Origin: Aricia agestis
Taxonomy: Eukaryota > Arthropoda > Insecta > Lepidoptera > Lycaenidae
Length of the DNA: 64,000 bases
Assembly (NCBI RefSeq): GCF_905147365.1
Contig: NC_056423.1
Coordinates: 2,088,501 to 2,152,500 of the forward strand
Direction of reading: 5' to 3'
A program made the position numbers and the translations under genes. This document shows positions 33,309 to 44,068 of this stretch, piece after piece; the stretch's first letter is position 1; each line of letters opens with the position of its first letter. The notes below the pieces were generated by a model, which ran no database searches, was not told the DNA's origin, and saw nothing but the letters and a program-made list of their open reading frames with translations.

Positions 33309-33568
33309 CAAGGTGTAACAAAACTAAGTGATAATACTTTAGGGTGTGTACGTGTTCCTTGTAGAGAGTTCACTGTGAAAGTAGCAGCGCTGAAAGACCA
33401 AATTTCTTTTTCACTTTTGTATGGGGAAACTCGTGACGTTCGGGCGCTTGCCCATACAAAAGTAAAAAAAATTTTTTGGTCTTTCAGCGCTGCTACTTTC
33501 ACAGTGAACTCTCTACAAGGAACACGTACCCACCCTAAAGTATTATCACTTATTTTTGTTACACCCTG
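33309..33568. mobile_element. Palindromic MITE, family P, copy 3 (TA target)
   Basis: 260 bp, flanked by TA at 33307-33308 and 33569-33570. CAAGGTGTAACAAAACTAAG opens it and TTTTTGTTACACCCTG closes it. The arms pair almost throughout around ACTCGTGACGTTCGGGCG. A diverged P-type palindrome follows directly. Confidence 0.88.
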
Positions 33569-33570
33569 TA

Positions 33571-33755
33571 TAGAGATGAGGGTGAAAGCAGTATCGCTGA
33601 ACGAGCAATTTTTTTGTGATTTGTACGATCAAGTAGCCCCGCGCTATGATTTTTTTCATACATACCAGAAAATAAGTTACTCCTTAAGCGCTGCTACATT
33701 CACAGCGAACTCTATATAGGTGACTCATACACACCCTAGAGTACTAGATCACTAA
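33571..33755. repeat. Palindromic MITE, family P, diverged copy
   Basis: AGTATCGCTGAACGAGCAAT and ACTCCTTAAGCGCTGCTACA with GTGAAAGCAG and CTACATTCACAG pair imperfectly. It is similar to the copy at 15480. Confidence 0.65.
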
Positions 33756-35106
33756 ACATAAGGAGTGCCGCTCTGCTCGGTAGGTGCAATGAGGCCCTAA
33801 CCACTTACTTGCCTTTACAATAAAACGTTACGAAATGTTACTGCTAATAACAATAAAAAGTTTATACGTAATATTAATACCAGCTCTATAAATCTGTTCT
33901 AAACAAACAAACATAATTTATGCATTGATTATGCACATTGTTCGGCAGTAAGGACGTTTTTTAACCGACACAAAACAAAGGTATTCTGTTTATTGTTGTT
34001 CGAGCAACTGTGTCAGTAATTAAAATGATTAGACGATTTCGTGCGGTAGCAGCGCTAGCGATTTCATAAGCGGGGCGGGTTAGCTCTAAACACGATTTAC
34101 ATAATATAATATTTGCACTAATTAAACTACAGCATTCTAGCTATTTGTATTTGAAAACTCTCATTTAGAGCTGTTTAAAAGTATTTACTTTAAGTATTTA
34201 TTTCACTGTAATAAAATTTAGGAATTTTTGCGCATTAATTGATATTTATTGCAACCTATTATATTTAAGTCACTTGAATACAATTATTTTGAATCTCTTG
34301 ATTTGATTTTAGGATTTCTTTCCCATTATTTTATAATTTTGAAGCAGGCGATATTAGGACGGTTAAAATTTTTATGTAAAGTTTTTGTAGATATTCAAAA
34401 ATTGTATTGTATAATACCAATTTTGAATCGAATATATTTGTTGATCATGATTTAATTTTGGTATACTTGAACTCTTATAAAATTAATCAATAAAACTTTT
34501 AAAATTGCTTTTTATTGGCGTTTTTCGCTATAACTGCGACCACAACCTATTCTGTGCGGTTATAAAGTATGTTAATAATGAATCCAGTAAGATATTGCTG
34601 CAGTGAAAAAACCCGTTCACGCTTGGCCGTCCGCTGCACTCTTTCTAATATATCGTTTAAAAATACTATGTAACTCTAACTAGAATACATATACAGTACA
34701 CATTCCGACTCATTTTGATCTTAAAGGAAAGACAAAATTAAATATGTGTCGTTTTTATCCAGCGTTGCTAATGTCGCCTGTGGTTTATCCATGTTTTTAG
34801 CTCAGTGGTTCTCAAACTTTTATGGGGTGGAACCCTTTTAAGAAGTAAAATTTTTGGCGGACTCCCAAAATGTTTGGTGTCTGATGACATTTAACAATTT
34901 ATGTATCGCTCTTAAGGCATTTGCCCCAGGGCTTCGATGGCTGCTTTAGTTGTTAAACAATTTTCATGATGATGCTAAAAGGTGACTCCATGCGAGAGTT
35001 TCTTTCGCCGGTTCTTCTCGCCGGGTTAGTTTCCGAACCGGTAACAGGCAAAACGTAGAGTCAATTATCTAAGTTTGAACAAACCTGATCTGATAAATCA
35101 TCGAAA
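33756..35106. other. Unassigned stretch with hAT-like left end
   Basis: CAGTGGTTCTCAAACTTTTA at 34803 and GGTGGAACCCTTTT mark a hAT-like end, with a possible body to about 34990, but no partner end with a duplication was found. The rest shows no gene. Confidence 0.4.
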
Positions 35107-35132
35107 TCTTATATCTTTAAATAAGTATTTTT

Positions 35133-35170
<38 letters not shown>

Positions 35171-35338
35171 AATATATATGTAATTGGAATCTCGGAATCG
35201 GCTCCAATGATTTTCACGAAATTTAGTATATAGGGGGTTTCGGGGGCGATAAATCGATCTAGCTAGGAATCATTTTTAGAAAGTGTCATTTTATTCGTGT
35301 TTTATCGAATACCGAGCAAAGCTCGGTCAAATAGCTAG
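35107..35338 (+). mobile_element. Short Helitron with textbook 3-prime hairpin
   Basis: It starts TCTTATATCTTTAAATAAG after an A. It contains a (TA)n run at about 35138-35168 and ends with the hairpin ACCGAGCAAAGCTCGGT followed by CAAATAG and CTAG before T. It is 232 bp with no coding capacity. Confidence 0.87.
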
Positions 35339-35880
35339 TAATACTGTAAAGAACGGTAACTCTCACACATTTGACCGCTCAAATATGGCTCCAGGTAATG
35401 ACAGAAACACGTAGGTAGGGTAGCGAAAATTGTACAGTTTGACAACCAACTGAAAGTACAAAAGTTCCACAAAATGCACACCTTAGTTTGTAAACCATTT
35501 TTTGACTTAGATACTCTTTAGAATTTAGATACTAGATGTGATGGTGAACTTGGTATTACTTAATCTCTCCTAATATAAACCTTACCTGGACTTCCACGAA
35601 TATTTCAAGACTAAAATTATCCAAATCGGTTCAGCCTTTCTCGAGTTTTAGCGAGACTAACAAAATAATTAATTTTGTAGAGTACAAAAGTTTAATTACC
35701 CTTATAGTTAAAGTGGCGTTAAAATTGACAGGCATCAAGTTTCAGGGGCTACGCAAAAAACCAAGCCATACAACCCCAAAACGACAGACCGACAAACAGG
35801 TAGACCTGTCCGTAATATGATTATTATAATTGAATATATATTATTGTATTATAAAAAGCCCTATGAGAACTTGATCCGAT
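35339..35880. other. Unassigned stretch with dispersed repeat scrap
   Basis: TGGACTTCCACGAATATTTC to CTCGAGTTTTAGCGAGAC (35589-35659) is shared with 10512-10580. No gene found. Confidence 0.4.
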
Positions 35881-36830
35881 GAGTGTGTTACCCTTAATTC
35901 AATCAGTGGCATTCGCTAATCGAATAAGCCGCGCTTAAGGGAATACGGCGCGACGCACACTGAGTGAAACTGTCGACTCATGCCCGCTTGCGTTTTGTTA
36001 ACGTAATTGTTACGTATGGTAGTGTTTCAGTGAATATAGAGTTGTTGGATGATAAATGATGTGTGTTTTGGGGATTTTATGTTGGTGTTTCGTTAATATA
36101 GCGATGAGGTCGTTCGTTAATATGGTAAAAAAATATTAATATGCCAATATCAAGCTTTTTGTTAAGTGTAATGTTTTGGGTTTAATTGATTTTTAATTAG
36201 TTTCAATCTAGCGTGTAGGTTTTTTTCAAATGGAATCGATCGCTGTGAGTGTTTTTTTTTATATTTAGATATTTGTACAAGTATTATCAATATTTTTGTG
36301 ACGTTGTGACTTTAAGTTATGCTTTAGCTATTTTTATATTTTTTGCGTATCGTAGACGATTTTTTTATGAACATCACAAAACATTTTTTGAGTGTTATAG
36401 ACGAAATTTACGTGCGTTTTGTCGTGACTGCGGCGGCGTTTCGCTCTGTGTGTGTGCGTCGCGGCGCCCCGACGTCGGTCACCGTCAATCCAATAGGTTT
36501 TCATTTAATAAAACCCTTTTATTGGTTTAACTTGGATTTATCCGTATTTATGTTAAGCTCTTTACGCGGCTTTTACTCTCATTACCTTGTATAAGTCACC
36601 CAGATCGGGCGAGGTATTAACTCGACCGAGATCACATAACTCGATATTGCATTTCAAATAAACCGACGCGAAAACTACGAGGAGTCGAAAAACGCAGCGC
36701 TTCGCGAGCGGAGGAACGGCGTTTTGTGCGTTCTTTAAACTGTAACATCAATCATGTGAATAACAACAATCCGATTGGGACTCTACCGCGACGGTGTAGA
36801 ATTTAAATTTCCTTGTGAGTTATCAGATTA
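35881..36830 (+). promoter_or_regulatory. CpG-rich, repeat-poor block: candidate promoter or 5-prime non-coding exon
   Basis: This is the one long stretch without recognisable repeats that is also locally CpG-rich, notably 36420-36485 (GACTGCGGCGGCGTTTCGCT, GTCGCGGCGCCCCGACGTCG) and 36655-36730 (AACGCAGCGCTTCGCGAGCG). A CCTTGTGAGTTATC string at about 36811 could act as a splice donor. Several Inr-like TCAGT strings occur. The assignment to the bHLH gene 20 kb downstream is inference. Strand is assumed to match that gene. Open frames here (36249-36594) have no domain. Confidence 0.3.
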
Positions 36831-37449
36831 GTAATAAATAGCCAATCATACCCGTCAAACACTAACACGTGTAGGTTGTCGTACATTGGCGGTGAGGCGT
36901 GGTCTCACTGATATTCGCTCTCTAATGAGATTTAGCTTGTTTCAGTAAAAACTCACGCCTCGACCAATAATTCTGCTAGAACACGGATTACACAAATCGT
37001 GTTACCGGCCCTACTACAAGGGCTGGACGTTTGTAAGTGGCTCAGTCGCCATGGTAACGAAGCAAGCGAGGCGCGGCCCCAGTGTCGGCGGTTCACAAAA
37101 AAAAATCGAACAATTATCTTTTTTTTTTCTACCAAAATTACCCCATATCACGCTGGGCGCTAGAAATATAATTAAAAAGCAAATTAACTTGTAAAATCTA
37201 CGTTAACATCAGTTTTCAAAGATATATTCAGATTTTAAGTTTCGACGCCTCTAAACATTCTTAAGGCATTGAGTAATAAGATCTGAAAAATGTCATAATG
37301 ACAAAAACCACGAAACAAGTCGCTGTGGTCGTACATCGATGGTCAAATAGTCCCACTACACGTATCAATTTCTAGACAAAACCCCCGATTACATGTGTTC
37401 CATTAACAAGGAATCTGAGGGTACATGTGATACAACATTGTACGAGTAA
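36831..37449. other. Unassigned stretch
   Basis: Moderately GC-rich at 36880-37090, with no shared repeat and no recognisable exon. Confidence 0.35.
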
Positions 37450-37457
37450 GTTGTAAC

Positions 37458-37754
37458 CATAAAGTTAATATACCTTGCGGAATAGAGAAACATAGGCCGG
37501 AGCAAGAGAGATGACACTATCAGTAACACTGCGTGGTAAAAGGAGACGTGTCATACATGACAGCAGCACTCTTTTTTTGACGTCCAGTCGGCACGTGCCG
37601 CACGTTGACAATTTAATCTCATAGAAATCATGTTCAATCATGCTTGTGTAAGTGTATACGTACACATAATATTTTTACACAGAGGAAACCAATTTCGGTT
37701 TCGTTTGACAGCTCGAGATTGTTGCACTATTTTGCTAGGTATATTAACTTTATG
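37458..37754. mobile_element. Family X MITE, copy 3
   Basis: 297 bp, ends CATAAAGTTAATATACCT and the complement. A perfect 8-bp duplication GTTGTAAC lies at 37450-37457 and 37755-37762. The interior (GGAATAGAGAAACATAGG, CACTATCAGTAACACTG) aligns with X2. CA-initial ends with 8-bp duplications fit hAT or P superfamilies. Confidence 0.92.
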
Positions 37755-37785
37755 GTTGTAACATAATCAAAGTAATCAAGCGTTA

Positions 37786-37984
37786 AGGTGCCAGTTGGCA
37801 GCCGCGGGCGACACAAAGCGGCAGCAGACGACGTGTCGTCTTGACACTGCCGTTTTTATGTATTTCTATGAAAGTGAAGCTACTAGCTGCGCAGGGTATT
37901 TCATAGAGATACATAGAAACCAGCAGTGTCGCGACGACACGTCGTCTGCTGTCGCTTCATGTCGCTGGCTTCCAACTTGTACCT
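37786..37984. mobile_element. Foldback MITE with TTA target duplication
   Basis: About 85-bp arms: AGGTGCCAGTTGGCAGCC, GCAGCAGACGACGTGTCGTC and TGTATTTCTATGAAA on the left pair with the reverse on the right. TTA occurs at 37783-37785 and 37985-37987. A 3-bp TTA/TAA duplication is typical of PIF/Harbinger MITEs. The 135-codon ORF across it is spurious. Confidence 0.8.
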
Positions 37985-38073
37985 TTAATGTGACAACAAA
38001 CCATTGTAACTGTCTTAATTTTTTTGCGTTTAAAGTTTTTTTTTTAATTTGTATAAGAAAAAAAGGTTACTTA

Positions 38074-38247
38074 GGGTCAATTCAGACCGTAACGCGACGA
38101 GGCGAGGCGAGGCGCGGCGCGGCATATAATATGGATTTGACAGATTTCTATTGCGTGAGCGGTGAGACGTCTTGTGAATCTGTCAAATCCATAATATTAT
38201 AAATTTAGAAATGCATCTACGTGTCGCGTTGTGGTCTGAATCAACCC
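38074..38247. mobile_element. TIR MITE with TTA target duplication (family Q, copy 1)
   Basis: It starts GGGTCAATTCAGACCGTAAC and ends TTGTGGTCTGAATCAACCC, with inverted sub-terminal GATTTGACAGATT strings. TTA lies at 38071-38073 and 38248-38250. A second copy begins at 43918. A GGCGA repeat (38099-38122) adds GC richness. Confidence 0.8.
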
Positions 38248-38250
38248 TTA

Positions 38251-38492
38251 GAGCCTAGAAGTAAATAATGCCTATTATTCTCATTGTATATTTTTGGCAC
38301 TTTAGTCTTTTTAACATTTAAAAACACTTTACTGCGATGTACCTTACATCATGTAGAAAAGTGACTAAAATTGGCTTCGACTGTAGTTACATATTGAAAT
38401 TAAATAAAAAGAGTATTATTTAATGTTTCCAGTAACTAAGCGAACATTTTTCGAGACGAAAATCTAAGTCCTTTCCCGGAACTCAAAGTGTA
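38251..38492. other. Unassigned AT-rich spacer
   Basis: Nothing was recognised between the two foldback elements. Confidence 0.35.
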
Positions 38493-38657
38493 AGGCCTGT
38501 AATATATTAAATAGTCAGTACTTACGATGCGATCGGTCTCAAGACGCGGTTCGGCTCTGTGATTGGTCCAAATTTTGACAGTCAACCAATCACGAGGCCT
38601 AAACCGTAACTCGAGACCGAGATGCATCTTGAGTTCTGACTATTTAAATACCGGCCT
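38493..38657. mobile_element. Foldback MITE with TA flanks
   Basis: 165 bp. AGGCCTGTAATATATTAAAT and AGTCAG...GGTCTCAAGACG pair with CGAGACCGAGATGCATCTTG and TATTTAAATACCGGCCT. TA flanks both ends (38491-38492 and 38658-38659). ATTGGTC...ACCAAT closes the loop. Confidence 0.75.
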
Positions 38658-38903
38658 TAGTTTGGATTCAACAGGCACACTTTTTGTATTATAATATTAG
38701 TGCAAAAGTTGCAAAATCTTCGTTTTTTTTTCTTCTTGTGCATGAGACTGATACTGTACATTGTGTGTCAAATCGGTTTCGACTGGCGGCTCAGGGCTCC
38801 GCCGCGATCGAGGCGAAGGCTCCACTCGCGCGGAAGTTCGAGGAATCAATGTTATTAGAGAGACTTTACATTGGATATTTGTAACAAAACAAAGTGTTAA
38901 TAT

Positions 38904-39211
38904 CTACGAATAATAAAATCTAAGGAATAGTAACTGTGTCACAAAATTTGTCCACGAGTCTACAAAATGTGACACGAATACATGCATACTTTATAGTTAA
39001 ATACATGTTACTCGGTACACAATTTTGTGTAAATATAGAAGTGATAAATAAGACAAATAAAGCCAACAATAATTGTCAACGGCTTTATTTCGTAAATTTG
39101 AGTATTAGTGTTTCGTTGCTATTGCCAATAGTGTGCGAAAAAAAACCAAATTCCAAATTCAAAACAGTTGAAGTATGGTAGTTACGTTTCTTTAGTTTTT
39201 ATTATTTGTAG
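38904..39211. repeat. TIR-bearing MITE, family V, copy 2
   Basis: CTACGAATAATAAAATCTAA at the left and TTTAGTTTTTATTATTTGTAG at the right. The interior shares ACACGAATACATGCATACTT, in reverse, with copy 1. It is twice the length of copy 1. Confidence 0.65.
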
Positions 39212-39216
39212 AATAA

Positions 39217-39467
39217 TATACTTTAGGGCTTTAGGGTGTGTAGGTACGTGCGCCTTACATGTAAAGTGTGCTGTAAAAGTAGCAGCGTAAAGGGTACTTT
39301 TGACTTCTATCTTTCTACGAGACATCATGAAATAGAATATAATAATATGTATATACCGAGCCCATACAATAATTTTAAAAAAATCTTTCGGCGTTGCTAC
39401 TTTCACAGTGAATTTATAATATAAGGAACCGACACACACTTACTTTGTTTTAAGTGACACCATGTAT
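39217..39467. repeat. Palindromic MITE, family P, degenerate copy
   Basis: ACTTTAGGGCTTTAGGGTGT, CTGTAAAAGTAGCAGCG, then GGCGTTGCTACTTTCACAGTG and AAGTGACACCATGTATA. The arms now pair only in patches. Confidence 0.65.
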
Positions 39468-40312
39468 AATTATTATTCAAAAACAAACTACTTTAACTTT
39501 ACCCGCCATCTTTGTTATAGCAAGCACACCTCACCATTTACTTTTAATTAAACGTAAACCATTTAAACAGACATAGAGATAGAAAAACTGACACGTGGAA
39601 AGAAAACACTCAATAAATTGTATTTTACATGACAGTCGGCGCGATTAAAGAAAAATAACAATAAAATAAACTGTTAAATTCATTTCGTGACACATCTGCT
39701 GCTTGTTAAAAAAAATTGGACATTATTTTTTCAAAAAACAACGTCAAGTTTTGTATTAATTAAAAGTCCGGACAGTGTGCAATCTCCTTTAGAATCTGCA
39801 TATCAAGTTGCGGACTACCGTTTACGACTTTTTTGTGGCATGTGTTTGGTGAAAAAAAAAGAAAAACACCGTAAATCGACCGGAACGCTCCGATTTTTAA
39901 ATTTAGAATTAATTAAGACGTTTCCACGGTGATATATTGAATTGGGATATCGATAAATCGTTAAATCGATTATACATTAAGAGCTCATTAGAATCGAACA
40001 AGGGAGTTAATGGTGATATGAATAATTCGAATAGGATAAGTCTGTTGATATCAGATTTTTTTATCAATTTCCTCTTAAAGCTGATTTAAGCGATTTTTTA
40101 ATTAGTACAGAGATAAAACAATGGCGTTTTGTCCTACTGTACAAGGAGATAATTATTATGGCAACAAACAGATGAACAGACTAACAGTGAAGTCTGAATA
40201 AAAAGACCCTCAAGCCAAATATCGCGACAGCTGCAGGGCTCTGCTACAGGCGTTTGACAACATATAATATTATTTGCAATATTTACCATACATACAACAT
40301 GAAATATCTGCG
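39468..40312. other. Unassigned AT-rich stretch
   Basis: No gene or shared repeat was recognised. The 81-codon ORF at 39687-39932 carries no domain. Confidence 0.35.
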
Positions 40313-40514
40313 GGGCTAAAATCGTCGCATTGAAGAATCATATTATGAATCATGTTATGATTCATTCTTTTATAATCGCAAAATGCAAGCCTGCTTGCAA
40401 TTCATATCTAGTAATTCCGGGTACCTACTGATTTGACATTTGTCAGTTTGACAGATTTGACAATTCATTTTCTAAATTGATTGAGAGGAATTGCTAAATG
40501 TGGCCATTTTGTGC
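40313..40514. repeat. TIR MITE, family M, copy 1
   Basis: GGGCTAAAATCGTCGCATTG opens it. GATTTGACATTTGTCAGTTT and GATTGAGAGGAATTGCTAA are shared with the copy at 54803-54998. The right terminus is degenerate here (CCATTTTGTGC). Confidence 0.75.
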
Positions 40515-40639
40515 TGTACGTATTCCAATATCTGTTGTCACAAAATCAAAATTTTGTAAGCGAAATTTTTGACAGTCTGTAACAGCAATATCTGCTGTCA
40601 AATGCCTGCTGCAAAGCTGTCATATACGCAATCATCCTA

Positions 40640-41010
40640 TCGTACTACTCTGTGTCCAGTGGTCTAGAGCGCGGCTCTTAACTCGGAGGTCGTGGGTTCG
40701 GTTCCTGCATTGGAAACTTGTTATTTCCAAGTTTGGTTTGGACAATGAAGGCTGATCACCTGATTGTCTGACAAGTAAGATGATCCATGCGTTGGATGGA
40801 CATGTTAAAAGTCGATCCTGCGCCTGATAAAACGCCAGTCGTGTCGGTCTTCTGTCCCACTGAGTTATGAGAGTAAAGGAGATAGTGCTCTTGTGTACTG
40901 CGCATACACTTGGGCACTTTAAAAATTTGTCCTGCGTAACTGGCCTGGTTTCATTGAAACCGGCCACCGTCACCGAAATCGGTGTGGGAGTTATTGTTAT
41001 TATTATGTTT
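40640..41010 (+). mobile_element. tRNA-derived SINE, near full length
   Basis: The head CCAGTGGTCTAGAGCGCGGC and GTGGGTTCGGTTCC resemble pol III A and B boxes. The body has CACCTGATTGTCTGACAAG and CGCCTGATAAAACGCCAG. The 3-prime part CATTGAAACCGGCCACCGTC leads to an ATT microsatellite. A minus-strand copy is at 57971-58322. It encodes nothing; the 113-codon antisense ORF is spurious. Confidence 0.85.
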
Positions 41011-42069
41011 CCCTAAAAAAATAACCAAATCCCTTAATTACCCATGATAAGCAGCAGCATAGCACCTTATACCACATGTTTAACCATAATCCGTAACCTG
41101 TAACCATTCAGCTCCAATTACTCATGAATAGTACCACAATAACCTGCAACCATTCAGGTAGAGTCAGTGTATTGTCACAACACAGCGGGTGCAAGGGATA
41201 GGGCACTCCATAATGCGATTTGGGGCCACCCTTGTGGGCCCTTTATGTCCTTTGTGTCGGAATTGGGCGAATTAAGTCAATATGTTTTTTGTTACGCCAT
41301 TTAGAATTTAATTTTAGCTAGTATTTTGTAAACTAATTAAAAAGTTGAAGATTTTGTTTGAAATAAACAAATTCTTCAGCTTTTTAAACTAATCGCTCTA
41401 ATCTCAGAAATTAGTAAAGAAAATTCATATACGGGTACAAAATTTGATGACTTATACAATATAATATTATAGCTAAGTAGAGCAACGAGGAGCAAGTTGA
41501 CTTGCTTAATTATGAAAAAGAAACTTTGCTAAATTATTTTTATAAATTGGTTAAAATTATTCGCGACACATCTATCAAATCTATGAGGCATTTTTATTCA
41601 TTGTTATTTTTGTAAGTTACTTGTATTAAAACAAGCTAAGTTTTTTTTTTATAAAAGCTCCAAGATTTCTTCAAACATTTACCGTAGATATCAAATTAAT
41701 TGTAATTAATAATAATTTACTATCTCTATTGCAATATACATTAGATAAGTATTAGATTAGTTGAATAAATACAAAGAATTCAAAATGGCCTCCAGGCTAA
41801 TTCTATTTTAATATGGCCCCCCAGGCCACCCGTTATTAAAACCAAATGAGGCCAAATTTCATCTAGATTGCTCTCATTCGTCACTTGACGGTATAATACT
41901 ATATAACTACCACAAGTAGATGATTTTGATGATGCTGGGTACTTAGGCAAGATGCATTCGATGTTGCAGAGTAGTTAGAAGTCAAAATGTAATGAAATTT
42001 GACACAAGACAAGCGCCATGTAACTTGGCGTCGCGTAATGTCGAAACTCGAATCCTTAGTTATATTATA
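41011..42069. other. Unassigned stretch
   Basis: An imperfect hairpin at about 41336-41388 (TTAAAAAGTTGAAGA with TCTTCAGCTTTTTAA). No gene found. Confidence 0.4.
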
Positions 42070-42290
42070 TTCCATCCATATTAATAATATTATAAGTGTT
42101 TCTGTCGGTCTGTTACCGCTTAAACTGCTGAACCAATGGTATACTTTGAGTCCCGAGAAAGTATAGGATCCTTTTTATCCCGGAAAAATGTACGGTTCCC
42201 GCGCGATATATGAATCGACAACAAAGTATCTCCATACCAAATTTCAGCAAAATCGGTTCAGCGGTTTGGGAGTGAAAAGGTAACGTTTAC
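42070..42290 (+). mobile_element. Helitron-type fragment
   Basis: TCCATATTAATAATATTATA, GTCGGTCTGTTACCGCTTAA, ACTTTGAGTCCCGAGAAAGT, GGAAAAATGTACGGTTCCCG and AATCGGTTCAGCGGTTTGGG. Element ends are not defined. Confidence 0.55.
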
Positions 42291-42639
42291 AATAATAATT
42301 ATTATTATTATTGCTTGGGTTTTGAAATAGAGTTTTTGATTAGTTAACGTAGTCAATCAAAATCAGTCAATAAACTCCTGTCAAAACTCAGAAACCGGAT
42401 AAATTAAACTGAGCTTAAGCTTAAACCAGGATTAATCACACTAAACCCCATTTGCGTTAATCGTCGATGAAAATTGACGAGAATAAATTCGCTACATTAC
42501 CTACGGACTACGGCACGTGCTACTGGGGTCGCAGGAATCGGTAATGGATTGGAATTTGGAACAATATTGGATTCCGATTTATACCTTAATGGTACTAGGC
42601 TCACGGAACGATTAGGTAGGTAGGTAATTGAAAAGGACT

Positions 42640-42737
42640 GGGCCTCTATCATGAGCTCTTAAATCCATTCACTTTACGTCCTTATACAGTCAGATAAGGA
42701 CGTAAAAAGAATGGATTTAAGAGCTCATAATAGGCCC
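42640..42737. repeat. Foldback MITE of 98 bp
   Basis: GGGCCTCTATCATGAGCTCT, TAAATCCATTC and TACGTCCTTAT pair with the reverse on the right (ATAAGGACGTAAAAAGAATG, AAGAGCTCATAATAGGCCC). The loop is 8 nt. Confidence 0.85.
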
Positions 42738-42952
42738 CCTGGTCAGCTTCCTCACTGGTTTCTCATAGTTTCATCTTTGAGGGTACTTAACATGGAAGCA
42801 TGACATGACAATGTCCTACCTACCGCTATGGTTGTAGAATATAGAGTAAAGACACTTAAAGAACGCGCACATTTTGAAGAGGCGCAACGAGACACATTAT
42901 CCAATACGCTTTTTATGACCGAGTAACAGTCGGTCAAACGAATAGAAAAGCC

Positions 42953-43124
42953 CGGGGCCGTAGCCAAAGTCCCTTTCGTTAAAAACGATGACGAAATTCG
43001 TTATCAAAATGTATGGGATTTGACATTCGAAATGTCATTTAGCGATGACTTATGTCAAATCGCATACATTTTGATACCGAATTTCGTCATCGTTTTTAAC
43101 GAAAGATACTTTGTCTAAGGGGGC
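42953..43124 (+). repeat. Foldback MITE, family W, copy 2
   Basis: GGGGCCGTAGCCAAAGTCCC leads into TTTCGTTAAAAACGATGACG. The right side is the reverse and closes near CTAAGGGGGCCG. It is nearly identical to 497-644 over the shared part. Confidence 0.8.
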
Positions 43125-43524
43125 CGTTCCGCTGCACGTTTTTACTCAAAAAGACATCGTGCGCCAAGAGACGCAGTCATGTCATATTATTATACCGAAA
43201 TATGTGATGCTATAAATCTTTACATTATAGCGTCCATGCGGTTCATAGCGTGTGCCAAACATTTATAAGTTTTTAATCCTCTCGTGACGACTTGACCTGG
43301 TGTTTTTTGCGTATTGTTATAAAGCCTTGACATGGCAAAAACTATTGATTCATTCACAATATATTCCCACCGCGACTAGGGCAAGGTAGCCGGTTCACGA
43401 CAATTATCTGACAATTATTGCCAATAAATAAATATTAAAGATATGGCAGATGAACCTGCGTTGAAATGAGCCTTAGTGTAAGCCTCAAAATACGCGGCCG
43501 AAATTCAGCGTGATTCAATTAGAC
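43125..43524. other. Unassigned stretch
   Basis: No gene or repeat was recognised. Confidence 0.35.
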
Positions 43525-43878
43525 GTGGGAGAGCCATGCTTCGGCACGAATGGGCCTGCTCGACCGGAGAAATACTACGTTCTCACAGAAAACCGGCGAG
43601 AAACAGCGCTTGCGCTGTGTTTCGCCGAGTGAGTGAGTTTACCGGAGGCCCAATCCCCTACCCTATTCCCTTCCCTGCCCTCCCCTATTCCCTTCCCTTC
43701 CCTACCTTCCCCTATTCCATTCCCTTCCCTCCCCTATTACCCTATTTCCTCTTAAAAGGCCGGCAACGCACCTGCAGCTCTTCTGAGTTCTGATGCCGCG
43801 AGTGTCCATGGGCGACGGTAGTTGCTTTCCATCAGGTGACCCGTTTGTTCGTTTGCCCCATTATTTCATAAAATAAAA
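43525..43878 (+). mobile_element. SINE-like element with LINE-type tail, copy S6
   Basis: The longest pyrimidine tract of the family (about 43660-43750, CCCTATTCCCTTCCCT units). It contains a small duplication, CTTCTGAGTTCTGATG, and ends in TTATTTCATAAAATAAAA. Confidence 0.88.
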
Positions 43879-43917
43879 GCTTGATTGCGCCAGCAATGCG
43901 CTACGCATACAATATAA

Positions 43918-44058
43918 GGGTTGATTCAGACCGCAACGCGGCGCGTAGATGCATTTCTAAATTAGTATGGATTTGACAGATTCGCAAGACGTCTGACGCA
44001 AATGAAATCTGTCAAATCAATACAAAAATAGAAATGCATCTATGCGGTCTGAATTGAC
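43918..44058. mobile_element. TIR MITE, family Q, copy 2
   Basis: GGGTTGATTCAGACCGCAAC, GATTTGACAGATTCGCAAGA, GAAATCTGTCAAATCAATAC and GCGGTCTGAATTGACC match copy 1 at 38074. No clear target duplication. Confidence 0.7.
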
Positions 44059-44068
44059 CGTAACGCGA

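Noticed and set aside
33075..33719. 214-codon ORF on the + strand
   Set aside because: Its second half is translation of palindromic family P elements, and the antisense ORF 33227-33502 gives near-identical peptides because of the palindrome.
36249..36594. Two overlapping ORFs (93 and 83 codons) in the CpG-rich block
   Set aside because: Different frames, no domain and a low-complexity start. The block may be transcribed but these frames have no support.
37795..38202. 135-codon ORF
   Set aside because: It spans two unrelated foldback MITEs and the spacer between them.
38740..38835. Possible first coding exon of the bHLH gene (GC-rich GGCTCCGCCGCGATCGAGGC)
   Set aside because: No frame reads a lysine/arginine-rich start expected before the bHLH domain, and there is no suitable donor in phase.
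40632..40973. 113-codon antisense ORF
   Set aside because: It lies entirely in a tRNA-derived SINE.
43536..43793. ORFs containing MLRVSMGDGS or SGDPFARLPPYFIKK (also at 18539, 24012, 44804, 55005 and 55910)
   Set aside because: Translations of the SINE-like family; the repeated peptides come from repeat DNA.
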